Source: Rhizobium lusitanum
GTDB taxonomy: Bacteria > Pseudomonadota > Alphaproteobacteria > Rhizobiales > Rhizobiaceae
NCBI RefSeq assembly: GCF_014189535.1
Contig: NZ_CP050308.1
Coordinates: forward strand, 1,612,001-1,676,000
Length of the DNA: 64,000 nucleotides
Direction: 5' to 3'
Shown: positions 9,793-17,235 of the stretch, in pieces
Layout: the number at the start of each line of letters is the position of its first letter
Position numbering within the stretch: position 1 is the first letter of the stretch
Notes under the pieces: model-generated
Seen by the model: the letters and a program-made list of their open reading frames with translations, nothing else
What the model was told of the DNA's origin: nothing
Database searches by the model: none
Program-made: the position numbers and the translations under genes

Positions 9793-10650
9793 TCATATTG
9801 ACCGCAATCCCCTCACCTTCGCCAGGATATCCTCCGACAAGGCACTGACAAGCAGCTGATCCGCCCCCTTGCGCGGCACCAGCACGAATTCGACATCCTC
9901 CAGAGCGGGCAGCCAGCCCGGCGCGATTTCCGACAATCCCGCCGGCGCCATGCTACGCGGCTGGACGAGGACACCCATGCCGGCCCGCGCCGCCGCCGTC
10001 AGGCCGCTAAGGCTGCCGCAGGTGCAGACGATGCGCCAAGGCACCTGCTGGCGACGCAGCGCTTCCAGTGCCACGGCCCTCGTGACGCTCGGTGCTGGAA
10101 AGGCGATCAATGGCAGAGGCCCGACAATCGCCCGGATACGCTGCGGATCGCGCGCCAGCCAGACCAACGGTTCACGATAGACCAGCTTCCCCCTGACATC
10201 GCCAAGACGGCGCTTGGCAAGCACGAGGTCGAGATCGCCATTGTCCTGCATCTCATAAAGCGTACCGCTGAGCGCGACCGTCAGTTCGAGATCGACGGAG
10301 GGATGCGAGTGGACGAATTCCTCCAGCACATCCGGCAACTGGCTGGTGACGAAATCCTCGGAAACGCCGAGCCGCAGACTGCCGCGCAGGCTGTTGCCGG
10401 CAAAGAGCTGCTGCACCTCGCCTTCGATCGACAGCATCTGCCGGGCATGGCCGAGCAGCGCCTCCCCGTCCCCCGTCAACACGACCCGATGCGTGTCGCG
10501 CGCCAGCAACCGGCGCCCAAGCGTGGTTTCTAGTCGCTGGATATGCTGACTGACCGTGGACTGACCAAGCCCGAGGCGCTCGGCGGCCAGCGTGAAGCTG
10601 CCCATCTGCTCGACGGCGACGAAACTGCGCAATTGCGTAAGATCGAGCAT
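9793..10650 (-). CDS. LysR-family transcriptional regulator
   Basis: 285 residues. The N-terminal winged HTH (LRSFVAVEQMGSFTLAAERL, then STVSQHIQRLE) is typical of the LysR family. The C-terminal part is the periplasmic-binding-like effector domain (about 90-280). The start at 10650 places the HTH at the very N-terminus as usual. It is divergent from the SBF-like transporter at 10760 across ~110 bp, the classic arrangement in which a LysR protein controls its neighbour. Inducer unknown. Confidence 0.92.
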   Translation of the reverse strand: MLDLTQLRSFVAVEQMGSFTLAAERLGLGQSTVSQHIQRLETTLGRRLLARDTHRVVLTGDGEALLGHARQMLSIEGEVQQLFAGNSLRGSLRLGVSEDFVTSQLPDVLEEFVHSHPSVDLELTVALSGTLYEMQDNGDLDLVLAKRRLGDVRGKLVYREPLVWLARDPQRIRAIVGPLPLIAFPAPSVTRAVALEALRRQQVPWRIVCTCGSLSGLTAAARAGMGVLVQPRSMAPAGLSEIAPGWLPALEDVEFVLVPRKGADQLLVSALSEDILAKVRGLRSI

Positions 10651-10759
10651 CGCTTTTATCCTGATTTAAGATAACTGTTATTCCTTGCATCGTGGATCAC
10701 GATAGGTCTATCTGCAAGGCATAATCTTATGGCTTGTAATTGCGATCGGGGTTGGCACG

Positions 10760-11776
10760 ATGCGCCGCTTTCTTCCAGACACCTTCACCATGCTGCTTGT
10801 CCTGACGGTCCTGACGGCATCCTTCTTTCCCGTGCATGGGGCGGGCGCCCACTATTTCGGCATCGCCACCAACTTTGCCATCGGCCTGCTGTTCTTTCTG
10901 CACGGCGCGCGCCTATCGCGCGATGTCGTCATTGCCGGTATGCTGCACTGGCGGCTGCATCTCGTCATCCTGCTGACGACCTTCGGTATCTTCCCCTTGC
11001 TGGTGCTCGCCATGGGTCAGGTCGTGCCGACCAGCATTCTGCCAACCGCGCTCTACACCGGCATTCTGTTCTTGAGCGTCCTGCCTTCGACAGTGCAGTC
11101 GTCGATCGCCTTCACGTCGATTGCCGGCGGCAATGTGCCGGCCGCCATCTGCGCTGCCTCCGCCTCCAACATCTTCGGCATGTTCCTGACGCCGCTGCTC
11201 GTCGGCGTGCTGTTTTCGGTCGGTGGCCAGGGCGGCTTTTCCTGGGATGTGCTGTGGCAAATCATGCTCCAGCTGCTCGCCCCCTTCATCGCCGGCCAGC
11301 TGCTGCAGCCATGGATCGGTGACTGGATCCGCTCAAAGAAGAAGATCCTGATGCCGGTCGATCGCGGCTCGATCCTGATGGTCGTCTATTCGGCTTTCAG
11401 CGAGGCCGTGGTCGAGGGCCTGTGGCACACCTTCTCGGTGATCGACATCGCCACCGTCATTGTCGCCAACATGGTGCTTCTGGCAGTGGTACTCTGCATC
11501 ACCATGTTCGGCAGCCGGGCGCTCGGCTTCTCCAAGGCCGACGAGATCACCATCACCTTCTGCGGTTCGAAGAAATCGCTGGCAAGCGGCGTGCCGATGG
11601 CCAACGTCATCTTCGCCGGTCAGGGTATCGGCGCCATCGTCCTGCCGCTGATGCTGTTCCACCAGATCCAGCTGATGACCTGCGCCTTCCTGGCCCAGAA
11701 ATATGCCGATGCGGCCAAGAGGCGCGATGCCACCAAGGCCGAAGCCGAGGCTAACGGGGCCACGAACGCAGCCTAG
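10760..11776 (+). CDS. SBF-like (bile acid:sodium symporter family) membrane transporter
   Basis: 338 residues with about ten hydrophobic segments, e.g. FAIGLLFFLHGARLS, LPSTVQSSIAFTSIAGGN and GSKKSLASGVPMANVIF. The SBF-like fold of the YfeH type has two such crossover motifs for sodium and substrate; the STVQSS and CGSKKSLASG stretches fit that pattern. The charged C-terminal tail is cytoplasmic. Controlled probably by the divergent LysR gene. Substrate cannot be told; family members carry organic anions, keto acids or bile-acid-like compounds. A strong terminator follows. Confidence 0.85.
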   Translation: MRRFLPDTFTMLLVLTVLTASFFPVHGAGAHYFGIATNFAIGLLFFLHGARLSRDVVIAGMLHWRLHLVILLTTFGIFPLLVLAMGQVVPTSILPTALYTGILFLSVLPSTVQSSIAFTSIAGGNVPAAICAASASNIFGMFLTPLLVGVLFSVGGQGGFSWDVLWQIMLQLLAPFIAGQLLQPWIGDWIRSKKKILMPVDRGSILMVVYSAFSEAVVEGLWHTFSVIDIATVIVANMVLLAVVLCITMFGSRALGFSKADEITITFCGSKKSLASGVPMANVIFAGQGIGAIVLPLMLFHQIQLMTCAFLAQKYADAAKRRDATKAEAEANGATNAA

Positions 11777-11801
11777 CCACATCCCGATAGTACCCAAGAC
11801 A

Positions 11802-11840
11802 AAGGCGGCGCCCCAATGGAGCGCCGCCTTATTTTTTTGA
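11802..11840 (+). terminator. Rho-independent terminator after the transporter
   Basis: Perfect 10-bp stem AAGGCGGCGC / GCGCCGCCTT followed by ATTTTTTTG on the plus strand. It lies 26 nt after the transporter stop. Confidence 0.9.
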
Positions 11841-11880
11841 TCTTGGGAGGATCTGTCCTCGGCCTGTCGGCTGACGACGG

Positions 11881-12345
11881 TTAGCTGATATGAGTTTCGA
11901 TCGCCTTCGGGGTATCGACCGGCTCGGCGGCGATGGAGATGCGGCGGGGCTTCATGGCTTCCGGAATGTTGCGCAACAGATCGATGTGCAGCAGACCATT
12001 CTTTAGAGAAGCCGCCTGGACCTCGACATGATCGGCGAGCTGGAAACGACGCTCGAAGGCGCGCTTGGCAATACCGCGATAGAGATATTCGCTGGCTTCA
12101 GCCGGCTCTTCGCTCTTCTCACCCTTGACCTGCAGAACATGGGCGTGAGCCTCGATGCTCAGTTCCTTCTCATTAAACCCGGCAACGGCCATGGTGATGC
12201 GATAGGTGTTCTCACCGGTCCGCTCGATATTGTAGGGCGGATAGGTCTGACCCTGATCCGGCTGCGCAAGGCTGTCGAGCATGGTGAAGAGACGGTCGAA
12301 ACCGACGGTGGAACGGTAAAGTGGAGTAAAGTCTACGTGACGCAT
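11881..12345 (-). CDS. Small heat-shock protein (Hsp20/IbpA type)
   Basis: 154 residues. ATP-independent holdase that binds unfolding proteins and hands them to DnaK/ClpB. The alpha-crystallin domain runs from about residue 38 (YPPYNIERTGENTYRITMAV) to about 135, with NGLLHIDLLRNIPE as the conserved end and PRRISI as an IxI-like C-terminal motif. The start is fixed by the AGGAGG 6 nt upstream of the ATG. The gene has its own RpoH-like promoter (12453-12479) and a ~100-nt structured leader that resembles a ROSE thermometer, so heat control at both transcription and translation is likely. Confidence 0.95.
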   Translation of the reverse strand: MRHVDFTPLYRSTVGFDRLFTMLDSLAQPDQGQTYPPYNIERTGENTYRITMAVAGFNEKELSIEAHAHVLQVKGEKSEEPAEASEYLYRGIAKRAFERRFQLADHVEVQAASLKNGLLHIDLLRNIPEAMKPRRISIAAEPVDTPKAIETHIS

Positions 12346-12446
12346 GGTGTCCTCCTGTGAGCGACGATTGCGATTTACTGTTTGCCCCGCGACCCCGCTC
12401 TGGGCGGCCTCGGGACGGTTTCGCGGGCCCGTTTGGCACCCGCAGA
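12346..12446 (-). promoter_or_regulatory. Candidate ROSE-like RNA thermometer in the hsp20 leader
   Basis: About 101 nt of leader separate the predicted start of transcription from the ATG. A GC-rich hairpin uses CCCGCGA (12427-12421) with TCGCGGG (12392-12386). Directly before the start, UCGCU, a 3-nt loop and AGGA can pair with one bulged G, which is the signature U(U/C)GCU anti-Shine-Dalgarno pairing of ROSE elements in rhizobial small heat-shock genes. Class assignment is by motif, not by a covariance model. Confidence 0.5.
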
Positions 12447-12452
12447 ATGGAG

Positions 12453-12479
12453 ATGGGGATCGCTTTTCAGGAGTTCAAG
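12453..12479 (-). promoter_or_regulatory. RpoH (sigma-32) type promoter of hsp20
   Basis: On the minus strand CTTGAA (12479-12474), 15 nt, then CCCCAT followed by CT (12458-12453). This matches the alphaproteobacterial heat-shock consensus CTTGAA-N(11-15)-CCCAT. Confidence 0.8.
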
Positions 12480-12579
12480 GCCCCGATGGCTGGCCTCGGA
12501 TTGCGCCGAAAACCGCGTGAACCGCAGATGAACACCCGGTTCGGCACCCGTTCAGGCTGGCGGGAATATCAATATAACC

Positions 12580-12687
12580 GTCGGATGCATCAAATACATC
12601 CGATGACTGAAGCATATCGTCCCTTCTTCTTCAGTCCTTACTCGGCCGGCTCAGCGGATATCTCTATCTCCGCAAGCCGGCCTTTTT
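12580..12687 (+). ncRNA. Candidate three-hairpin small RNA with intrinsic terminator
   Basis: Three successive hairpins fill this stretch. The first is TCGGATG/CATCCGA (12581-12603). The second is GACTGAAG/CTTCAGTC (12605-12636) with a pyrimidine-rich loop containing CCCTTCTT. The third is GGCCGGCT-GCGGA/TCCGC-AGCCGGCC (12644-12682), followed by TTTTT on the plus strand. A TATAAC at 12573-12578 could be the -10. No plus-strand protein gene precedes the terminator. It lies back-to-back with the hsp20 promoter. Family not recognised. Confidence 0.55.
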
Positions 12688-12710
12688 ATGCGATACGGTG
12701 GCGAACAACC

Positions 12711-13127
12711 CTACCGCAAAAGCTTCAGCGATCCCGTCAGCGATTTCACCCATTTCGATGGACCCACGAGCCCCAGACCGTCGATCACCTCTTCCGACAA
12801 GTCACGGCCGGGGAATGTCGCCTCATAGTCCGCATAGTCGTGCAGCGACCGCGCGAAGGCTAGAAACGGCACGATTGCCCGCTCGCCTTGTTGCGGCAGG
12901 GCCTTCAGCATCAGCGCCCGGATCGTATCCGCGTCCGCCTGCAGGATAGGAACCGGCAGGTTGGAGCTGATATCGATGGCGCGATCGTCGCGATCGGCAA
13001 GCTGGCGGGCAGCAAGGCCCGGAAATCTGGCGCCAAGACCAATAGCGATCGCGCCCGCCGTGTTGGCGATCAGACCAAGCGGCAGTTCCGGATTGATGAC
13101 GATGGCGAGGCGGGTATCGGGGAGCAT
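12711..13127 (-). CDS. DUF2000 family protein
   Basis: 138 residues, matching in length and in motifs (LAIVINPELPLGLIANTAG at the N-terminus, PFLAFARSLHDYADY in the middle) the DUF2000 family of small cytosolic proteins, whose biochemical role is unknown. It is transcribed divergently from an Lrp/AsnC regulator, with a large nested palindrome between them, a pairing that suggests regulation of this gene by that regulator. Family recognition is from memory. Confidence 0.75.
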   Translation of the reverse strand: MLPDTRLAIVINPELPLGLIANTAGAIAIGLGARFPGLAARQLADRDDRAIDISSNLPVPILQADADTIRALMLKALPQQGERAIVPFLAFARSLHDYADYEATFPGRDLSEEVIDGLGLVGPSKWVKSLTGSLKLLR

Positions 13128-13186
13128 GAGAACCTGTGGCAGATGATGAAACTGCGCCGAAGGATATATCCCGCCATGGGAATTAT

Positions 13187-13225
13187 CTTACCTTTCATTG
13201 CCTAAAATTTGGCAATTATGGTAAG
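13187..13225. promoter_or_regulatory. Nested inverted-repeat operator between DUF2000 gene and Lrp-type regulator
   Basis: Two inverted repeats share one centre: outer CTTACC (13187-13192) / GGTAAG (13220-13225) and inner ATTGCC (13197-13202) / GGCAAT (13211-13216) around an AT-rich 8-nt centre. This size and AT-rich centre suit an Lrp/AsnC-family dimer or octamer site. Confidence 0.6.
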
Positions 13226-13258
13226 AGCTACCGTATTTTATTTCCCATGAGGTTAAGT

Positions 13259-13738
13259 ATGCCTTTTCCGCTAGAGTCTGTCGATACGCGCATCCTCGGC
13301 GCCCTCCAGAGTGATGGCCGCCTGACGAATCAGGCGCTCTCATCCGAGGTCGGGCTTTCGACCTCTCCTTGCTGGCGGCGGGTTCGGCAATTGGAGGAGA
13401 GCGGCGTCATCCAGAGCTATACGGCGGTTCTGGACCGGCGGCAGATCGGCCTCGGCGTCCTCGCCTTCATCCGCGTCAAGATCGACAGCCATAGCGAGGC
13501 GGAAGCGGAAGAGTTTTCGCAGGACGTCCTGAAACTGAGCGAAGTCGTCGCCTGCTACAGCATCGCCGGAGACGCCGATTTCCTGTTGCAGGTCGTGGCG
13601 GCGGATCTCGACAGCTACGCCGACTTCGCCATGACCATCGTACGCCGCCTGCCCCGGATCAAGGAAATGCAGACGACGTTCGTTCTGAAGGAGATCAAGC
13701 CGTTTCGAGGCTTTCCGCTGGATGTGGCGGGGCGGTAA
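13259..13738 (+). CDS. Lrp/AsnC-family transcriptional regulator
   Basis: 159 residues from ATG 13259, which has AGG 9 nt upstream; an in-frame ATG at 13247 is less likely. The N-terminal winged HTH (VDTRILGALQSDGRLTNQAL, then STSPCWRRVRQLEESGVI) and the C-terminal RAM ligand domain (about 65-150, with ACYSIAGDADFLLQV) are both complete. Such proteins respond to amino acids. The divergent DUF2000 gene and the nested palindrome in the shared promoter indicate local and probably auto-regulation. Confidence 0.93.
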   Translation: MPFPLESVDTRILGALQSDGRLTNQALSSEVGLSTSPCWRRVRQLEESGVIQSYTAVLDRRQIGLGVLAFIRVKIDSHSEAEAEEFSQDVLKLSEVVACYSIAGDADFLLQVVAADLDSYADFAMTIVRRLPRIKEMQTTFVLKEIKPFRGFPLDVAGR

Positions 13739-13911
13739 GCAGGAACGTTCCGGCTCTACTTCGGCAGCATTTGGGGCTATCTCGCCGCTCGATCAGACAC
13801 GCCTGCGCCCGCCGCCTTGCAGCGACAACCCTCAACAAACCTGTTGCAATTCCCCCTGCCTGCGCTATCCCCTTCAGAATAACCACCGCGTTAGCGAGGC
13901 ACGACATCGTC

Positions 13912-14886
13912 ATGGATTCGATCCTCTATTCCACGCCAGACAATCCTGTGCCGGAAAACCGCATCGAGGGCTTTTTCGAGAGTTTCGACGGGCGCAAGCT
14001 GCGCTATGTCGTCTTCCGCAGCGAGCAGGCGGTTGCCAAGGGAACCGTGGTGCTCTTGCAGGGCCGCAATGAGTTCATCGAGAAATATCTGGAGACAGTC
14101 CGCGATTTGACCGCCAAGGGCCTATGGGTCGCGACCTTCGATCTGCGCAGCCAGGGTGGATCCGAACGGCTGCTGCAGGATCCGAGGCGCGGGCATGTCC
14201 GCCGTTTTTCCGATTACGAGCGAGACCTGACCGCCTTCCTCGACAAGATCGTGCTGCCGGACACACGCCTGCCATTCTACCTGCTGGCCCATTCGACCGG
14301 CGCGCTGATCGCGCTGTCAGCAGCGCCTCGGCTCGCGATCCGGATCGAGCGCATGGTGCTGCTCGCGCCCTTCGTCGGCCTTATGGGCCAGGGTGCCTCG
14401 CCCGGCATCGTGCGCGCACTATCGAACGCCGCAAGCGCAATTGGTCTTGGCCGGATGCAGTTCACGAAGAGAAACAGGGAAAGACCTTTCCCTGACAATC
14501 TTCTCACCGGCGACGAACGACGTTACCGACGCAATACAGCGATCGCCACCACCTATCCGCAGCTCGTTCTCGGCCCACCGACGGCGCGTTGGCTGTCGGA
14601 ATCGTTCCGCGCCATCGATCGCGTCACCAGGCCCGAACATCTGTTCTCGATTGCCATTCCGACCATACTGATCGCGCCGACCCGCGACGGCATCGTGCCC
14701 TATGCCGATCAGGAGCGGCTGGCGCGCTATTTCCGCGCGGCACAGCTCGTCCCCATTCACGGGGCCAAGCACGAACTCCTGCAGGAGCGGGATATTTATC
14801 GGAACGCGACGCTCGCCGCCATCAACGCCTTCATTCCCGGCAGCGACGCCGAGGCGAAGGCGGAGACAATGGAAGTCGAAAGCTAA
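13912..14886 (+). CDS. Alpha/beta hydrolase, lysophospholipase (PldB)-like
   Basis: 324 residues from ATG 13912; the longer frame from 13771 has no good start. The fold is a serine hydrolase of the Hydrolase_4 type: oxyanion region VLLQGRNEFIEKY, nucleophile Ser in LAHSTGA (about residue 128), Asp in APTRDGIVPY, His in HGAKHELLQE. The ATFDLRSQGGSERL stretch is typical of monoacylglycerol lipase/lysophospholipase relatives. No signal peptide, so cytosolic or peripheral. Substrate likely a lysophospholipid or monoacylglycerol; this is an inference from family. Confidence 0.85.
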   Translation: MDSILYSTPDNPVPENRIEGFFESFDGRKLRYVVFRSEQAVAKGTVVLLQGRNEFIEKYLETVRDLTAKGLWVATFDLRSQGGSERLLQDPRRGHVRRFSDYERDLTAFLDKIVLPDTRLPFYLLAHSTGALIALSAAPRLAIRIERMVLLAPFVGLMGQGASPGIVRALSNAASAIGLGRMQFTKRNRERPFPDNLLTGDERRYRRNTAIATTYPQLVLGPPTARWLSESFRAIDRVTRPEHLFSIAIPTILIAPTRDGIVPYADQERLARYFRAAQLVPIHGAKHELLQERDIYRNATLAAINAFIPGSDAEAKAETMEVES

Positions 14887-14933
14887 CGCAATTCCAGGAA
14901 AAGTGTGCTGCGGTTTTCCTGTCGGAATTGCGT
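14886..14933. repeat. Rhizobial intergenic palindromic repeat
   Basis: Outer arms ACGCAATTCC / GGAATTGCGT and inner AGGAAAA / TTTTCCT form a long hairpin between two convergent genes. Sequences of this form (GCAATTCC...GGAAAACCG...TTTTCC...GGAATTGC) recur between genes in Rhizobiaceae. It may also act as a terminator. Confidence 0.6.
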
Positions 14934-14942
14934 AAAAAAGAG

Positions 14943-15716
14943 TCAGCGCGACAGGATGGCCCGCGCCTGATCATAGACCGCCCGGCTGCCAGCGGCGATG
15001 ATGGAGCCGCCCATTTCCGGCCGGCCGCCATCCCAAGTGGTGATGATGCCACCCGCTTGCTCGATGACGGGAATGATACCGCCGACATCATAGGGCTTCA
15101 GCGAATTTTCGATGACGAGATCGACATGGCCGGCGGCAAGCAGCGCATAGGCATAGCAATCCGTACCATAGCGGAAGAGCCGTACCTGGCTCTCGATCTC
15201 ACGATACTTCACCATCTCCTCGCCGACGAAGAGATGCGGCGAGGTGGTGAAAAGAATAGCCTTTGACAGGCTGCCGCAATCGCGCACCTGCAGCCGCTTT
15301 TCGCCATCCGGGCCGGAATAGCTCGAACCATTGCCGTCGGCGAAATAACGCTCGCCGGTAAACGGCTGGTCGATCATGCCCATGATGGCACGGCCGTTTT
15401 TCTGCAGACCGATCAGCGTTCCCCACACAGGCACGCCGGAGATAAACGCACGCGTACCGTCGATCGGGTCGATCACCCAGACATGCTCGCGGTCGAGGCC
15501 GATATTTCCGTGCTCCTCGCCCAGAATGCCGTGATCGGGAAACTCCGCCCCGATCAGCGTCCGAATCGCCGCCTCCGCGGCCCGGTCGCCTTCGGTGACT
15601 GGGTCAAACCCCTGAGCTTCCTTGTTGACCACATCGACGCCGGCACGAAAGCGCGGCAGAGTTTCGGCCTTGGCCGCTTCGGCCAGACGATAGAAGAACG
15701 AGCGATCAGGAAGCAT
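14943..15716 (-). CDS. hisN: Inositol monophosphatase family, histidinol-phosphatase (HisN) type
   Basis: 257 residues. Mg-dependent phosphatase; metal-binding motifs are GEEHG (about 68) and WVIDPIDGTRAFISG (about 80-94), with the C-terminal YDVGGIIPVIEQAGG. The DGTRAFI form of the motif, rather than DGTTNF, is characteristic of HisN, the enzyme removing phosphate from histidinol phosphate in histidine synthesis in actinobacteria and many alphaproteobacteria. A suhB-like inositol phosphatase is the alternative. A suhB/alpha-r14-like small RNA lies divergently upstream. Confidence 0.85.
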   Translation of the reverse strand: MLPDRSFFYRLAEAAKAETLPRFRAGVDVVNKEAQGFDPVTEGDRAAEAAIRTLIGAEFPDHGILGEEHGNIGLDREHVWVIDPIDGTRAFISGVPVWGTLIGLQKNGRAIMGMIDQPFTGERYFADGNGSSYSGPDGEKRLQVRDCGSLSKAILFTTSPHLFVGEEMVKYREIESQVRLFRYGTDCYAYALLAAGHVDLVIENSLKPYDVGGIIPVIEQAGGIITTWDGGRPEMGGSIIAAGSRAVYDQARAILSR

Positions 15717-15841
15717 GGTCGATCCGGATAAATGACGGGGCGGGCGAAGTCATAACGCATAAAGATCGGGAAGCAAACCAAATGCCGATACAAGAGGCGG
15801 AATGCTTGCGGATCAAGCAGAAAATCCTAAATTGCCTAAAT

Positions 15842-15869
15842 ATATTGCAACGCAATATTCTGCTTGACA
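15842..15869 (+). promoter_or_regulatory. Palindrome and -35 of the small RNA promoter
   Basis: Perfect inverted repeat ATATTGC-AAC-GCAATAT (15842-15858), ending 5 nt before a consensus -35 TTGACA (15864-15869). A -10 would lie near 15884-15892. The palindrome is well placed for an activator or repressor of the small RNA. Confidence 0.55.
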
Positions 15870-15892
15870 TTTGTGCAGTGCAGTAGCATCAT

Positions 15893-15976
15893 CTCCTCAC
15901 AGTCTTCTGACTGTAAATACCCTCCTTGGGTGTTTCCTCCCTAGACTTAACCGCGCCACAAGCGCGGTTCTTTTTG
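15893..15976 (+). ncRNA. suhB/alpha-r14 (NfeR)-like trans-acting small RNA
   Basis: About 80 nt: hairpin 1 ACAGTC-TTCT-GACTGT (15899-15914), hairpin 2 ACCC-TCCTT-GGGT (15919-15931), a single-stranded TTTCCTCCCTAG, then terminator CCGCGC-CACAA-GCGCGG followed by TTCTTTTT. Three CUCC-type anti-Shine-Dalgarno motifs lie in unpaired stretches (TCTCCTC, CCTCC loop, CCTCCC), the hallmark of the alpha-r14 family. Its place beside an inositol-monophosphatase-family gene fits the Rfam suhB RNA. It would repress target mRNAs by blocking ribosome binding sites. Assignment is by motif, not by covariance search. Confidence 0.7.
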
Positions 15977-16150
15977 TCGGGAATTATTGTTTCATTGGAA
16001 TGACGCGGCAGACGCAGAGCCGATTTCTCAGGTGCAGGTGACTTCAAAGCTCCTGCGAAGCATCATCATCCCGCGATACTCAGCCCGTCGCCAAACTCCC
16101 GCAGACCGTCTGTCTGAAATTTGCAAAGCGTGCCAAAGCGACGTTTACCG

Positions 16151-16801
16151 CTAGTAGAGCGTCCTCTTGTAATCCTCCTCCAAGTCGTCGTCCATTTTAC
16201 GCATCTCATCCTTGTCGCTTGGCGCGCCAGTCGTTTCATCGAGAATGATCTTGATGAGCGACGGCATCTCGGTACGGTTCTGAAAATGATCCGGACTCCA
16301 CAACCGAGAGCGCCGGAAAGCCTTGGCGCAATGCATGAAAACCTCAGCGACCTCGACGACAATCGCGAGTTTAGGGGCGCGATCATTGACGCTCATCCTT
16401 TTCAGCAGATCAGGGTCATTCACCAGAGTAGCCCGCCCATTCACGCGCAATGTGTCGTCAAACCCTGGAATAACGAACATCAGCCCAACGCTCGGATTGG
16501 CTATGATATTGATTAGGGTATCAAGACGGTTGTTGCCAGGTCGATCCGGTATCGCCAACGTGCGCTCGTCGAGAATTTTGACGAAACCCACGGGGTCACC
16601 ACGAGGACTGACATCCGCTTTTCCATCCAGATTTTGTGTGCCTATGCACAAGAATGGCGAGCGCCTAATGAAGTCTTGCGCGTGCTCGCCGAGGGTGTCC
16701 TGACACTTCAATATCGCGAGAGCGTGTGTGGCTTCAAATAGGCTTCGAAGAGACTGTTCATCTGCTATCACGAATTCTGGATTAAGCCTGAACCCCTTCA
16801 T
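16151..16801 (-). CDS. Pyridoxamine 5'-phosphate oxidase-family FMN-binding protein
   Basis: 216 residues. The split-barrel flavoprotein fold is seen in SPFLCIGTQNLDGKADVSPRGDPVGFV (about 48-74), then TLAIPDRPGNNRLDTLINI and NPSVGLMFVIPG, all typical of the MSMEG_1061-like PPOX subgroup. FMN or F420 is the expected cofactor; substrate unknown. CAKAFRRSRLW near the C-terminus is also conserved in this subgroup. It stands alone, with a 26-bp near-perfect palindrome about 130 bp upstream. Confidence 0.85.
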   Translation of the reverse strand: MKGFRLNPEFVIADEQSLRSLFEATHALAILKCQDTLGEHAQDFIRRSPFLCIGTQNLDGKADVSPRGDPVGFVKILDERTLAIPDRPGNNRLDTLINIIANPSVGLMFVIPGFDDTLRVNGRATLVNDPDLLKRMSVNDRAPKLAIVVEVAEVFMHCAKAFRRSRLWSPDHFQNRTEMPSLIKIILDETTGAPSDKDEMRKMDDDLEEDYKRTLY

Positions 16802-17235
16802 TGTCTCGCCTTTCCAAGTTGCCTTGTTGAGTGAATCAGCCTTGCCTGAGCGGTCGGGTTTGAATATCGGCGCCTCACGTTCCTGCCCAGTGAAACGTCG
16901 CTTTCGGTATCGCAGATAGGCGCACGATATATTTTTGACGTACGTACATCAAAAATCATTATCGCAAGAACTCGACGGGATCAAGATGACCGAGCTTGTC
17001 TGGCTTCTAAAATGGGACGCCCGCCGCAGCCGATAACATTCATTATCAACGCAACAACACCTTTGGTTGTATATTTCGCGAGAATCCCGCGGACTGCTCG
17101 AAAACGCGGGCGGGGTTCCAAAGGTTAGATTGCGCCCAGATTTTCGGACGGCCTGCCCGATTTCCGCACTCGCCCATATGCTGATTTTCTGTCCCACTCG
17201 CCCATTTCAGCAAGCTCAGAGCGCGAGATAGGCGA
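16802..17235. promoter_or_regulatory. 434-bp gap with a 26-bp near-perfect palindrome
   Basis: No convincing gene. At 16931-16956 the arms ATTTTTGA / TCAAAAAT flank a centre containing GTACGTAC, so only one base pair of the 26-bp palindrome is mismatched. It is likely an operator, probably for the PPOX-type gene at 16801. The rest (16960-17235) shows nothing I can name. Confidence 0.5.
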
